A stretch of 36,339 nucleotides of DNA, from assembly GCF_007556605.1 (NCBI RefSeq), contig NZ_VJND01000018.1, forward strand, positions 1 to 36,339, in the 5' to 3' direction. The notes beneath the pieces were generated by a model. It was not told where the DNA came from. It did no database searches and saw nothing but the letters and a program-made list of their open reading frames with translations. This DNA comes from Tepidimonas sediminis (GTDB taxonomy: Bacteria > Pseudomonadota > Gammaproteobacteria > Burkholderiales > Burkholderiaceae_C). Of this stretch, positions 25,305-34,656 are shown piece by piece (within the stretch, counting starts at the first letter, position 1; every line of letters starts with the position of its first letter). The position numbers and the translations under genes are program-made.

Positions 25305-25310
25305 GGTATC

Positions 25311-25386
<76 letters not shown>

Positions 25387-25397
25387 GTGAGACGCGC

Positions 25398-25403
25398 ATT
25401 ATA
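25398..25403 (-). promoter_or_regulatory. -10 box of the tRNA-Ala/tRNA-Lys promoter
   Basis: A perfect TATAAT lies 11 bases upstream of the tRNA-Ala 5' end and is followed by a GC-rich discriminator (GCGCG), typical of stringently controlled stable-RNA promoters. The -35 would fall in the end of the neighbouring TPR gene; only a weak TGAACC is visible, at 19 bases' spacing. Confidence 0.55.
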
Positions 25404-25425
25404 GCCGAAAGTCGCGCCGTCCGGT

Positions 25426-27072
25426 TCAGTCGCCTTCGACGCTCTTGACGTCCATCACGCGCAGGCTGACGCCGCCGGACTGGCGCGCGGCCTTGTCCCC
25501 GATGACCGGGCGGTTGGCCCAGGACTGGTAGCGCGTGCGCAGGGCCTGGATGCGCGGGGCGAGCTCGGCGGCGTCCTCGATGCGCGCCTCATAGCGCTTC
25601 AGCGCTCCCCACGCCGACTCGATGATCTTGGTGTTGCAGGTGGCCTCGCCCTGCGCCAGCAGCTCCAGCACCGCGGCGCGCGGCTGGCCCGCCAGCGCCA
25701 GCCGCATCGCCCGCTCGACGATGCCCAGCACCTCGTGGTGCAGGCTGGCCAGGCGCTCGGCGTACGGCGGATGCGCGGCGGCGGCTTGCGCCAGCAGCGC
25801 GGTCAGCGCCTTGGTGGTGCAGAAGCGCCGGCCCAGCAGCGTCAGGCGCTCCTCGACCTCGTCGATCTGGATGGCGCGTGCGGCCGTGTGCGCCAGCAGC
25901 GTGGCCAGGTTGCAGGCGGCCTCGAAGTCGAAGCCTTCCTCGAGGATGGTGGCCATCATCGCGCGCAGCCCCTGCAGCACGCGCGCCACCTGCGCCTCCA
26001 GCAGCAGCGCGGCGATCTCCAGCACCTGCGCCAGGCGCTGCAGCCGCTGCGACTTGGGGTGGCGCTCCAGGATGCGCAGCGCATCGTCCCAGCAGCGCTG
26101 CAGGCCCTTGCGGTCGCCGGCTTCCAGCCGCATGAAGCCCAGCAGCACCAGTGTCTGGGCGTCGAACATCTTGGAGTCGAGTCCCAGCCGCACGCTGCGC
26201 GCCAGCAGCTGCTCGGCCAGTTCGCGCTGGCCGCAGTAGTGCGCCAGCATGCCGTGGCGCTGCAGGCGGCTGATCGAGTACGGCGTCAGGTCGGTGGCGA
26301 TCTTGTAGGCGGCCAGCGCGGCGTCGAAGTTGCCCAGCTCGATCTGCGCGCGCCCCATGACGTCGTAGGCGTCGGCGTACTGCGGGTCGGCGTCCAGCAG
26401 CGCCTGCAGCGTTACGCTGGCCTTCTGCGCCTGGCCCGCGTCGAGCTGTGCGCGCGCCACGCCCAGGCGTGCCCACGGCAGCGCCTTGGCCTGCACCACG
26501 GCCTCGTACAGGCGTTGCGCCTCGTCGTAGCGGTGCAGGCGCAGCAGCAGCTCGGCGCCGACGCGGGCGGCGTAGAGCCAGTAGTCGCCGCGGCTGTGGA
26601 AGCGCTGCAGGCACAGCTGCGCGGCGCGCTCGAAGTCCTGTGCCTCCACGGCGGCGAAGATGTCCTTCAGCACCGTCTTGCGGTGACGTGCCTGCGCGAT
26701 GCGGGTGGCCAGCTCGTTGGCGGTGAAGGGCTTGAGCAGGTAGGAGTCCAGCGCCGACTCGGCGGCCTCGGCCACGCGCGCGTAGGAGGCCTCGGCGGTG
26801 ACCATGATGAACACGGTGGCGAACGGCAGCAGCCCGGCGCGGCGCAGGTCGTCCAGCAGCTCCTGCCCGGTGCCGCTGTCGTTGGGGAAGTTCTGCTCGC
26901 AGACGACGACGTCGAAGGTGCGGAACTCGAGCTGGCGTCGGGCGTCGGCGATGCGCGGCGCCTGCGCCACGGAGCGTGCTCCCAGGTCGCGCAGCTGCGC
27001 CACCAGGATCGAGCGCGAGGTCGGGTTGCCGTCCACCACCAGCGCGGTGGCGTCGTAAAGGTCGCAGATCAT
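25426..27072 (-). CDS. Receiver-TPR protein 1 (pseudo-receiver with Glu at the phospho-site)
   Basis: This is a 548-residue protein with a CheY-like receiver (about 8-125) followed by helical TPR-type repeats (about 130-330) and a long helical C-terminal part. Aligned to CheY, the phospho-Asp is Glu59 (VVVCEQNFP) and the second acidic residue after Asp14 is Gly15. Thr92 and Lys114 (LLKPF) are kept. The receiver may thus be locked in an active-like state or be a pure interaction domain. The ATG at 27072 overlaps the stop of receiver-TPR protein 2 by four bases. The two proteins are paralogues, sharing for example LGLDSKMFDA and the LCLQRF motif. Their position after pilB-pilC points to pilus control. 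Confidence 0.88.
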   Translation of the reverse strand: MICDLYDATALVVDGNPTSRSILVAQLRDLGARSVAQAPRIADARRQLEFRTFDVVVCEQNFPNDSGTGQELLDDLRRAGLLPFATVFIMVTAEASYARVAEAAESALDSYLLKPFTANELATRIAQARHRKTVLKDIFAAVEAQDFERAAQLCLQRFHSRGDYWLYAARVGAELLLRLHRYDEAQRLYEAVVQAKALPWARLGVARAQLDAGQAQKASVTLQALLDADPQYADAYDVMGRAQIELGNFDAALAAYKIATDLTPYSISRLQRHGMLAHYCGQRELAEQLLARSVRLGLDSKMFDAQTLVLLGFMRLEAGDRKGLQRCWDDALRILERHPKSQRLQRLAQVLEIAALLLEAQVARVLQGLRAMMATILEEGFDFEAACNLATLLAHTAARAIQIDEVEERLTLLGRRFCTTKALTALLAQAAAAHPPYAERLASLHHEVLGIVERAMRLALAGQPRAAVLELLAQGEATCNTKIIESAWGALKRYEARIEDAAELAPRIQALRTRYQSWANRPVIGDKAARQSGGVSLRVMDVKSVEGD

Positions 27073-28754
27073 GCGGCTTCGAGGGTGTCCTGGCGCGGTC
27101 GGGCGGGCCGGTCGAGCGCGGCCAGCGCGATGCCGCCGGCGGGCCGCAGGCGCGGGTCGCCCAGCGCCGGGCGGTGGCGCGCGGTGCCGTAGGCCTGCCG
27201 CAGCCCCGCCACCTGCTCGTGCCAGCGCTGGGCGTTGGGCAGCGCGTGCGCATGGCGTTGCAGTACAAGCCAGGCCGACTCGACCGCGCGTGCGTTGAAC
27301 GTGCGCTGTGCCAGCGTGACCAGGTCGGCCAGTCCCATGACGGCGTCGCCGTCGGCGACGCGGCGCAGCGCCTCCTCGATGCGCTGCACCATGGTGGCCT
27401 CGCACTGGCGCAGCTGCTCGGCGTAGTGCGTGTGCAGCCGCGCGGCGCTGGCCAGCAGTTCACTCATGGCCTTGGAGGTGGCGAAGCGCAGCCCGATGCG
27501 CTCGACCAGCGCCGGCTGCTCGGACAGCTGGCCGCGGTGCGTCAGTGCCGCCAGCGCCGCCAGCAGGTTGCAGGCGGCCTCCATCACGAACGCCGGGCTG
27601 GCCGCATCCTCCTGCCAGCGCGTTACCTCGACGCTGACGTCGCGGCCGTCCTGCGCGTCGCACAGCGCCTGCACCAGGTGGTCGAAGCGCTGCAGCCGCG
27701 CATCCTCCGGCTCGGCCAGGGCACGCTTGTGCAGCTCGCCGTGCTGGCGCTGCAGCTCGTCCGCGTCGGCGTGCTCGTAGGCGGCGATGGCCAGCAGCAC
27801 CAGGCTTTCGGCATCGAACATCTTGGAGTCGAGCCCGAGCGCGGCGGCGCGCTGCAGCAGCTCCACGGCCTTGTCGCGGTTGCCGATGAAGAAGGCCAGC
27901 ATCCCCAGCCGCTGCTGGCGCCCGATGGCCAGCGGCGTGGCCGCCAGCGCCCGCTCCAGGCTGTCGAGCGCCTCGGTGAACTGACCCAGCTCGGTCTGCA
28001 CGCGCGCCAGCACGTCCAGCGCGTCGGGGTGGTCGGGGTGCAGCTCCAGCAGCCGCTGCAGCGTCTGCTGCGCCGCCGCCGGCGCACCGTCTTCCAGCTG
28101 GCAGCGCGCCACGCCCAGCAGGGCCCAGGGCTGGGGCTCGGCGTCCCAGATCGACTGGAACAGCGCCTGCGCCTGCCCGAGCCGGCCCAGCCGCAGCAGG
28201 ATCTCCGCGCCCCAGCGCGCCGCCTGCAGCCACTGCGGCCCGCGCGTGGCGAAGCGCTGCAGGCACAGCTCCACGGCGTCGTCGTGGCGTCCCTCCTCCA
28301 GCGCGCGATGGATGTCCCACAGCGCGACCTTGCGCCGCTGCGCCTGCTCGATGCGGTCGTACAGCGTGCCGGCGGAGTAGGGGCGCACGATGTAGCTGTC
28401 CACCGCGGACTCGGCCGCCTCGGCCACCTTCAGGTAGGTGGCCTCGTCGGTGATCATGATGAACACCGTGCCGAACGGCAGCAGGCCGCTGCGGCGCAGG
28501 TCGTCCAGCAGCGCCTGACCCGAGCCGCCGCGCGGGAAGGTGTCACCGCAGACCACGAGGTCGAAGGCGTGGCGCTCGATCTCGCGGCGCGCGTCGGCGA
28601 TGCGCCCGACCTGGGTGATGGAGGAAAAGCCGAAGGCGCGCAGCTGTCCCGCCAGCGTCATGCGCGCGGTGGGATTGGCGTCGACCACCAGCGCCGCGCT
28701 GCGCCGCATGTCGGCGGGCAGCGGCGCGGTGGTGCCGGCCGGCCCTGCGGTCAC
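27069..28754 (-). CDS. Receiver-TPR protein 2 (pseudo-receiver with Gly at the phospho-site)
   Basis: This protein of about 561 residues has the same architecture as its downstream paralogue: receiver (about 18-135), TPR-like repeats (about 140-340) and a helical C-terminal region. The CheY phospho-Asp position is Gly70 (VVCGDTFP, with an Asp one residue later), the acidic pair is Asp25-Ala26, and the conserved Lys is Arg124 (IVRPY), so normal phosphorylation is unlikely. I chose the GTG at 28754 because it overlaps the pilC stop by four bases (GTGA), implying coupling. An ATG at 28709 (MRRSAALVVDANPT) is the alternative and has no ribosome site. Confidence 0.86.
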   Translation of the reverse strand: MTAGPAGTTAPLPADMRRSAALVVDANPTARMTLAGQLRAFGFSSITQVGRIADARREIERHAFDLVVCGDTFPRGGSGQALLDDLRRSGLLPFGTVFIMITDEATYLKVAEAAESAVDSYIVRPYSAGTLYDRIEQAQRRKVALWDIHRALEEGRHDDAVELCLQRFATRGPQWLQAARWGAEILLRLGRLGQAQALFQSIWDAEPQPWALLGVARCQLEDGAPAAAQQTLQRLLELHPDHPDALDVLARVQTELGQFTEALDSLERALAATPLAIGRQQRLGMLAFFIGNRDKAVELLQRAAALGLDSKMFDAESLVLLAIAAYEHADADELQRQHGELHKRALAEPEDARLQRFDHLVQALCDAQDGRDVSVEVTRWQEDAASPAFVMEAACNLLAALAALTHRGQLSEQPALVERIGLRFATSKAMSELLASAARLHTHYAEQLRQCEATMVQRIEEALRRVADGDAVMGLADLVTLAQRTFNARAVESAWLVLQRHAHALPNAQRWHEQVAGLRQAYGTARHRPALGDPRLRPAGGIALAALDRPARPRQDTLEAA

Positions 28755-29965
28755 ACCACGGCCCCGAGCTTGAAGATCGGCAGGTACATCGCCACGACGA
28801 TGCCGCCGATGAGGGTGCCCAGAATGACGATGATGATCGGCTCCATCAGGCTCGACAGCCCCGCCACCATGTCGTCGACCTCCTGCTCGTAGAAGTCGGC
28901 CGCCTTGCCCAGCATGTGGTCGATGGAGCCCGACTCCTCGCCGATGGCGCACATCTGCAGCACCATCGAGGGAAACACGCCGGTGTTGGTCATCGCCTGC
29001 GTCAGCGCGGTGCCGGTGGCCACCTCCTGCTGGATCTTGGCGGTGGCCTCGGCGTAGACCGAGTTGCCGGCCGCGCCGCCGACCGAATCGAGCGCGTCCA
29101 CCAGCGGCACGCCGGCGGCAAACATCGTGGAGAGCGTGCGCGTCCAGCGCGCGACGACGGACTTTTCCACCAGCTGGCCGAAGATCGGCAGCCGCAGCAG
29201 CAGCCGGTCCATGAAGCGCTGCACCTTCTCGCTGCGCTTCCAGGCCTGGAAGAAGAAATACAGCCCGCCGCCCAGCGCGCCGAAGATCAGCCACCAGTAG
29301 TCGACGAAGAATTCGCTCATCGCGATGACCGCCAGCGTCGGCGCCGGCAGGTCGGCGCCGAACGAGGTGAACACCTCCTTGAACGCCGGCACGACGAAGA
29401 TCATGATCACCGACACGACGATGAAGGCCACCACCAGCACCGCGGTCGGGTACATCAGCGCCGACTTGACCTTGCCCTTGATGGCCTCGGTCTTCTCGAG
29501 GTAGGTGGACAGCCGGTCGAGGATGTCCTCCAGGATGCCGGCCGCCTCGCCCGCTTCCACCAGGTTGCAGTACAGCGAGTTGAAGTAGGCCGGGTGCTTG
29601 CGGAACGCCGCCGACAGCGAGGTGCCGGTTTCCACGTCGGTGCGGATCTCGTACAGCAGTCGCGCCACGCTCGGGTTGGGGTTGCCGCGGCCGACGATGT
29701 CGAACGCCTGCAGCAGCGGCACGCCGGCCTTCATCATCGTGGCGAGCTGGCGCGTGAAGATGGCGATGTCCTTGGGCTTGATGCGCTTGGCCGAGGCGAA
29801 GCGCTTGCGGCGCACCTTCTGCACCACGATGCCCTGGCGGCGCAGCTGCGCCTGCACCTGCCCCTCGCCGGCGGCGCGCAGCTCGCCCTTGACGGTCTTG
29901 CCGTTGCGGTCCTTGCCTTCCCACTCGAAGAGGTAGTCCTGGGCGGCGGCGGTGGCAGTGGCCAT
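28751..29965 (-). CDS. pilC: Type IV pilus inner-membrane platform protein PilC
   Basis: This 404-residue platform protein of the pilus motor belongs to the type II secretion F family. The two GspF domains are at about 72-195 and 275-398 (FTRQLATMMKAGVPLLQA and WTRTLSTMFAAGVPLVDAL, each the start of a repeat). There are three membrane helices (near 175-195, 225-245 and 375-398). A strong AAGGAGG ribosome site lies 8 bases before the ATG. It sits 54 bases after pilB and is coupled to the receiver-TPR pair by a GTGA overlap. Confidence 0.96.
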   Translation of the reverse strand: MATATAAAQDYLFEWEGKDRNGKTVKGELRAAGEGQVQAQLRRQGIVVQKVRRKRFASAKRIKPKDIAIFTRQLATMMKAGVPLLQAFDIVGRGNPNPSVARLLYEIRTDVETGTSLSAAFRKHPAYFNSLYCNLVEAGEAAGILEDILDRLSTYLEKTEAIKGKVKSALMYPTAVLVVAFIVVSVIMIFVVPAFKEVFTSFGADLPAPTLAVIAMSEFFVDYWWLIFGALGGGLYFFFQAWKRSEKVQRFMDRLLLRLPIFGQLVEKSVVARWTRTLSTMFAAGVPLVDALDSVGGAAGNSVYAEATAKIQQEVATGTALTQAMTNTGVFPSMVLQMCAIGEESGSIDHMLGKAADFYEQEVDDMVAGLSSLMEPIIIVILGTLIGGIVVAMYLPIFKLGAVV

Positions 29966-30019
29966 GGGCGATCCCTCCTTGGTATGTCGGCGTAGCGCGG
30001 GCGCGGGCGACTGGGGCCG

Positions 30020-31750
30020 TCAGTCGTTGGTCACCGACAGCACCTCCTCCAACGACGTGATGCCCATCTTAACCTTGCGCAGGCCGCTTTCGCGCAGCGT
30101 GCGCACGCCCTCGCGGCGCGCCTGCTCGGCGATCTCCAGCGCGCTGGCGCCGCGCAGGATCAGCTGCTGGATCGCCTCGCTGACGGGCATGACCTGGTAG
30201 ATGCCGACGCGTCCCTTGTAGCCGTCGTGGCAGGCCGAGCAGCCGACCGGCTTGTACGGTTGCCAGCCGCCCTCCAGATCTTCCTCGGTGAAGCCGGCGT
30301 CCAGCAGCGCCTGCCGCGGCAGGTCGTGGTGCGGCACCTTGCACTTGGGGCACAGGCGCCGCGCCAGCCGCTGCGCGGTGATCAGGTTGACGCTGGCGGC
30401 GATGTTGAACGGCGCCACCCCCATGTTGACCAGGCGCGTCAGCGTCGAGGGCGCGTCGTTGGTGTGCAGGGTCGACAGCACCAGGTGGCCGGTCTGCGCG
30501 GCCTTGATGGCGATGTCGGCGGTCTCCAGGTCGCGGATCTCGCCGACCATGATGATGTCCGGGTCCTGGCGCAGGAAGGCGCGCAGCGCCGCGGCGAAGG
30601 TCAGGCCCGCCTTCTCGTTGACGTTGACCTGGTTGACGCCGGGCAGGTTGATCTCGGCCGGGTCCTCGGCGGTGGAGATGTTGACGCCGGGCTGGTTGAG
30701 CAGGTTCAGGCAGCTGTAGAGCGACACCGTCTTGCCCGAACCGGTGGGGCCGGTGACCAGCACCATGCCGTACGGGCGGTTGATCGCCGCCAGCAGCTTT
30801 TCCTTCTCGTCCGGCTCGTAGCCGAGCGCGTCGATGCCCATCTGCGCGCTGCTGGGGTCGAGGATGCGGATGACGATCTTCTCGCCGAACAGCGTCGGCA
30901 GCGTGCTGACGCGAAAGTCGATCACCTTGTCCGGGCCGACCTTGAGCTTCATGCGGCCGTCCTGTGGCACGCGCTTCTCGGAGATGTCGAGCCTGGAGAT
31001 GACCTTGATGCGCGAGGCCAGCTTGTCCTTGATCGCCACCGGCGGCGTGGCGATCTCGCGCAGCTGCCCGTCGATGCGGAAGCGCACGCGGTAGAACTGC
31101 TCGTAGGGCTCGAAGTGCAGGTCGGAGGCGCGCATCGCGTAGGCGTCCAGCAGCATCTTGTGCAGGAAGCGCACGATCGGCGCGTCCTCGACCTCGGCCG
31201 AGGTCGCCTGCTCCGACTCCGCGGAGGTCATCTCGATGCCCTCGGCGGCGAAGTCGAACTCGCTGCCGACGATCTGCTGCAGCGCCTGACCGGCGCCGGT
31301 GGTGTAGGTCTGCACCAGCTGTTCCAGCTTGTCGACCTCGGCGATGATCCAGTCGACCATCAGCTGGGTCTCGAACTTGACCTTCTCGGCCGCCTGCAGA
31401 TCGGACGGATCGGCGGTGGCCACCGACAGCCGGTTGCCGCGCCGCGCCAGGGGGACGATGCGGAACTGCTGGCAGGTGCGCGCCGACAGCACCCCCTGCG
31501 GCAGCCGCTGCGGATCCACCGCCTCCAGGTCGATCAGCGGCGCGGCGAATGCCGCGGACATGGTGTGCGCCAGCTCGCGCGGCGAGACCGCGCGGGCCTC
31601 GATCAGCTCGGTGATGAAGCCGGTGCGCTTGCGCTGGGCCTCGGCGTAGAGCTGCTGCGCCTGCTCCAGCGTCAGGGCGCCCTGAGCCATGAGGGCGCGC
31701 GCCAGACCGGGCAGCGCCATCGTGGCCACGGCGTCATCGGTGGGTGCCAT
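30020..31750 (-). CDS. pilB: Type IV pilus assembly ATPase PilB
   Basis: This hexameric ATPase drives pilus extension. It has 576 residues: an N-terminal MshEN/GspE-N domain (to about 150), then the secretion ATPase core. Walker A is GPTGSGKT with Lys340; the Asp box is STAEDPAEINLPG, Walker B is DIIMVGEIRD and the His box is TGHLVLSTLHTND. The zinc-type cysteine pairs CPKC and CSAC flank a 40-residue loop near 450. I chose the ATG at 31750 because GGAGGG lies just upstream; an in-frame ATG at 31771 would place that site inside the gene. It is divergent from accB. Confidence 0.96.
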   Translation of the reverse strand: MAPTDDAVATMALPGLARALMAQGALTLEQAQQLYAEAQRKRTGFITELIEARAVSPRELAHTMSAAFAAPLIDLEAVDPQRLPQGVLSARTCQQFRIVPLARRGNRLSVATADPSDLQAAEKVKFETQLMVDWIIAEVDKLEQLVQTYTTGAGQALQQIVGSEFDFAAEGIEMTSAESEQATSAEVEDAPIVRFLHKMLLDAYAMRASDLHFEPYEQFYRVRFRIDGQLREIATPPVAIKDKLASRIKVISRLDISEKRVPQDGRMKLKVGPDKVIDFRVSTLPTLFGEKIVIRILDPSSAQMGIDALGYEPDEKEKLLAAINRPYGMVLVTGPTGSGKTVSLYSCLNLLNQPGVNISTAEDPAEINLPGVNQVNVNEKAGLTFAAALRAFLRQDPDIIMVGEIRDLETADIAIKAAQTGHLVLSTLHTNDAPSTLTRLVNMGVAPFNIAASVNLITAQRLARRLCPKCKVPHHDLPRQALLDAGFTEEDLEGGWQPYKPVGCSACHDGYKGRVGIYQVMPVSEAIQQLILRGASALEIAEQARREGVRTLRESGLRKVKMGITSLEEVLSVTND

Positions 31751-31792
31751 CGATCCCTCCAGAGCGTTCATGGTCGAGCGGGGCGCTTCGTG

Positions 31793-31798
31793 TATATT
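31793..31798 (+). promoter_or_regulatory. -10 box for accB in the pilB/accB divergent gap
   Basis: TATATT (31793-31798), within TGTATATTGC, is the only AT-rich hexamer in this 112-base gap and lies about 65 bases before accB. No good -35 is visible at 17 bases. On the opposite strand the same bases read TATACA and could serve pilB, so the two promoters may overlap. Confidence 0.4.
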
Positions 31799-31816
31799 GC
31801 GCCCTCCTTGCGCGCT

Positions 31817-31833
31817 GTTGATGCGCGATCAAC
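31817..31833 (+). repeat. Inverted repeat in the accB leader
   Basis: GTTGAT and ATCAAC are perfect 6-base arms around GCGCG (31823-31827). The repeat falls between the -10 box and the accB ribosome site (GGAG, 31854-31857). It could be a regulator site or a leader hairpin; no T-run follows. Confidence 0.5.
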
Positions 31834-31862
31834 GCCAGTTCGGAGCATAGTACGGAGTCACC

Positions 31863-32327
31863 ATGGATCTGCGCAAGCTCAAGACGCTCATCGACCTGGT
31901 CTCGGAGTCCAACATCTCCGAACTCGAGATCACCGAGGCCGAGGGCAAGGTGCGCATCGTCAAGGGCTCGGCCACGCCGGCCGCCGCCGTGGTGCCGGTG
32001 ATGCCGGCGCCGGCTGCGCCGATCACGGTGCAGGCCCCCGCCCCGCTGGCCGAGCCGGCCGCCGCCCCCGTGGCGGCGCCCGTCGTGCCCCAAGGGCACG
32101 TCATCAGGTCGCCCATGGTCGGCACCTTCTACCGCTCGCCCAGCCCCGGCGCCAAGCCCTTCGTCGAGGTCGGGCAGACGGTCAAGGAGGGCGAGACGGT
32201 GTGCATCATCGAAGCCATGAAAATCCTCAACGAGATCGAGGCCGACCGCGCCGGCGTCATCAAGGAGATTCTGGTCGAAAACGGCCAGGCGGTCGAATAC
32301 GGCCAGCCGCTGTTCGTTCTCGAGTGA
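31863..32327 (+). CDS. accB: Biotin carboxyl carrier protein of acetyl-CoA carboxylase
   Basis: This 154-residue carrier holds the biotin that shuttles carboxyl groups in the first committed step of fatty-acid synthesis. It has an N-terminal helical domain (1-35), an Ala/Pro-rich linker (36-78) and a C-terminal biotinyl domain with IIEAMKI, where Lys120 is biotinylated. [13 protein letters not shown] is the thumb region of the AccB type. GGAG lies 5 bases before the ATG. It sits 10 bases before accC. Confidence 0.98.
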   Translation: MDLRKLKTLIDLVSESNISELEITEAEGKVRIVKGSATPAAAVVPVMPAPAAPITVQAPAPLAEPAAAPVAAPVVPQGHVIRSPMVGTFYRSPSPGAKPFVEVGQTVKEGETVCIIEAMKILNEIEADRAGVIKEILVENGQAVEYGQPLFVLE

Positions 32328-32337
32328 GCCCGCCGCG

Positions 32338-33690
32338 ATGTTCAAGAAGATCCTGATCGCCAACCGCGGGGAGATCGCGCTGCGCGTGCAGCGCGCCTGT
32401 CGCGAGCTGGGCATCAAGGCGGTGGTGGTCTACTCCGAGGCCGACCGCGACGCCAAATACGTCAGGCTGGCCGACGAGGCGGTGTGCATCGGTCCGGCCC
32501 CGTCGGCGCAGAGCTACCTGAACATGCCGGCCATCATCTCGGCCGCGGAGGTCACCGACGCCGAGGCGATCCACCCGGGCTACGGTTTCCTGTCGGAAAA
32601 CGCCGACTTTGCCGAGCGGGTGGAAAAGAGCGGCTTCGTCTTCATCGGCCCGACGCCCGAGTCGATCCGCCTGATGGGCGACAAGGTCTCGGCCAAGCAG
32701 GCGATGCAGCGCGCCGGCGTGCCCACGGTGCCCGGCTCGGAGGGCGCGCTGCCGGACGACCCGGCCGAGATCAAGCGCATCGCGCGGTCCATCGGCTATC
32801 CGGTCATCATCAAGGCCGCCGGCGGCGGCGGCGGGCGCGGCATGCGCGTGGTGCACACCGAGGCGGCGCTGCTGCACGCGGTGCAGACCACCAAGAGCGA
32901 AGCGGCGGCGGCCTTCAACAACCCCGAGGTGTACATGGAGAAGTTCCTCCAGAACCCTCGGCACATCGAGATCCAGGTGCTGGCCGACCAGCACCGCAAC
33001 GCGGTGCACCTGTTCGAGCGCGACTGCTCGATGCAGCGCCGTCACCAGAAGGTGATCGAGGAGGCGCCCGCGCCGGGCATCCCGCGGCGCCTGATCGAGC
33101 GCATCGGCGACCGCTGCGCCGCCGCGTGCAAGAAGATCGGCTACCGTGGCGCCGGCACGTTCGAATTCCTGTACGAGAACGGCGAGTTCTACTTCATCGA
33201 GATGAACACGCGCGTGCAGGTCGAGCACCCGGTCACCGAGATGATCACCGGCGTGGACATCGTGCGCCAGCAGATCCTGATCGCCGCCGGCGAGAAGCTG
33301 CCGTTCACGCAGCGCCAGCTGCAGCTGCGCGGTCACGCGATCGAGTGCCGCCTCAACGCCGAGGATCCCTACAAGTTCACGCCGTCGCCGGGGCGCATCA
33401 CCACCTGGCACGCACCGGGTGGTCCCGGGGTGCGGGTGGATTCGCACATCTACTCCGGCTACACCGTGCCGCCGAACTACGACTCGATGATCGGCAAGAT
33501 CATCGTGCACGGCGACACGCGCGAGCAGGCGCTGGCGCGCATGCGCGGGGCGCTGGCGGAGGTGGTGATCGAGGGCATCAAGACCAACGTGCCGCTGCAC
33601 CGCGAGCTGATGGTGGACGCCAATTTCGAGGCCGGCGGCACCAACATCCACTACCTCGAGAGCTGGTTGGCGCAACGTGAGCGCGGCTGA
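32338..33690 (+). CDS. accC: Biotin carboxylase subunit of acetyl-CoA carboxylase
   Basis: This ATP-grasp enzyme carboxylates the biotin on AccB. It has 450 residues, near identical in length to E. coli AccC. It has [16 protein letters not shown] at the N-terminus, the glycine-rich lid [40 protein letters not shown] and the active-site [16 protein letters not shown]. Its stop lies inside prmA, which begins 14 bases earlier. Confidence 0.98.
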   Translation: MFKKILIANRGEIALRVQRACRELGIKAVVVYSEADRDAKYVRLADEAVCIGPAPSAQSYLNMPAIISAAEVTDAEAIHPGYGFLSENADFAERVEKSGFVFIGPTPESIRLMGDKVSAKQAMQRAGVPTVPGSEGALPDDPAEIKRIARSIGYPVIIKAAGGGGGRGMRVVHTEAALLHAVQTTKSEAAAAFNNPEVYMEKFLQNPRHIEIQVLADQHRNAVHLFERDCSMQRRHQKVIEEAPAPGIPRRLIERIGDRCAAACKKIGYRGAGTFEFLYENGEFYFIEMNTRVQVEHPVTEMITGVDIVRQQILIAAGEKLPFTQRQLQLRGHAIECRLNAEDPYKFTPSPGRITTWHAPGGPGVRVDSHIYSGYTVPPNYDSMIGKIIVHGDTREQALARMRGALAEVVIEGIKTNVPLHRELMVDANFEAGGTNIHYLESWLAQRERG

Positions 33691-34612
33691 ATCCGGACCG
33701 GATGACGGCGCGGCGCGCTGGCACGAGCTCGCGCTGCGCGTGCCCGAGGCGCGCGTCGAGGAGGTGTGCGAGGCGCTGGAAGCGCTGGAGGCGCTCAGCG
33801 TCGCCGTCGAGGACGCCGACGCCGACACGCCGGCCGAGCACGCGCTGTTCGGCGAGCCGGATCAACCGCCGCCGGCTGCGGGCTGGCAGCGCTCGCGCGT
33901 GACCGCGCTGTTCGACACCGAGGCGCAGGCGCGCGAGGCCGCCGCGCTGCTGCAGGTGCAGGACTTCTTCGACGGCTGCGACGTGGAGGGCGTGCGCCCG
34001 GTGAGGGATGCCGACTGGGTGCGCCTGACGCAGGCCCAGTTCGAGCCGGTGCCGATCACCGACGACTTCTGGATCGTGCCGAGCTGGCACGAGCCGCCGG
34101 CGCAGGCGCGCACGGTGCTGCGCCTGGACCCCGGACTGGCGTTTGGCACCGGCACGCACCCGACCACACGCATGTGCCTGCGCTGGATCGCCAGGCACGG
34201 TGCGGTGGCGGGGCGGCGCGTGCTCGACTACGGCTGTGGCTCCGGCATCCTGGCGATGGCCGCGGCACGTTTCGGCGCCGCCGAGGTCGATGCGGTCGAC
34301 ATCGACCCGGCGGCCGTGGAGGCCACGCGCGCCAATGCCGCCGCCAACGGCGTGGCGCTGCGTGCCGGACCACCGGAGCTGGCGCAGGGCGCCTACGGCG
34401 TCGTGCTGGCCAACATCCTGGCCACGCCGCTGAAGGTGCTGGCGCCGTTGCTGTGCGGCCACGTCGCGCCGGGCGGCCATCTGGTGCTGGCCGGCATCCT
34501 GGAGCGCCAGGCCGGGGAGCTGCGCGCCGCCTACGCGCCGTGGCTGGCGCTGCAGGTGGCCGATGCCGAGGACGGCTGGATCCTGATGACCGCGCAGCGC
34601 GCCGCGGCCTGA
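33677..34612 (+). CDS. prmA: Ribosomal protein L11 methyltransferase
   Basis: This SAM-dependent enzyme trimethylates L11. It has 311 residues: an N-terminal L11-binding domain (about 12-75), a linker, and a methyltransferase core with [50 protein letters not shown] and NILATPL. The start is GTG at 33677, overlapping accC by 14 bases; no ATG lies nearby in frame that would keep the N-terminal domain. It follows accBC as commonly seen in Burkholderiales. Confidence 0.95.
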   Translation: MSAAESGPDDGAARWHELALRVPEARVEEVCEALEALEALSVAVEDADADTPAEHALFGEPDQPPPAAGWQRSRVTALFDTEAQAREAAALLQVQDFFDGCDVEGVRPVRDADWVRLTQAQFEPVPITDDFWIVPSWHEPPAQARTVLRLDPGLAFGTGTHPTTRMCLRWIARHGAVAGRRVLDYGCGSGILAMAAARFGAAEVDAVDIDPAAVEATRANAAANGVALRAGPPELAQGAYGVVLANILATPLKVLAPLLCGHVAPGGHLVLAGILERQAGELRAAYAPWLALQVADAEDGWILMTAQRAAA

Positions 34613-34656
34613 AGCGGCGCCGTCGGCGGTGGCGCGCTCCCCCCATAATCGGGGTC

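Noticed and set aside
24688-25310. Possible attL/attR duplication of the tRNA-Lys 3' end
   Set aside because: I looked for another copy of the TTCGAATCC/acceptor sequence near the integrase remnant and found none in the window.
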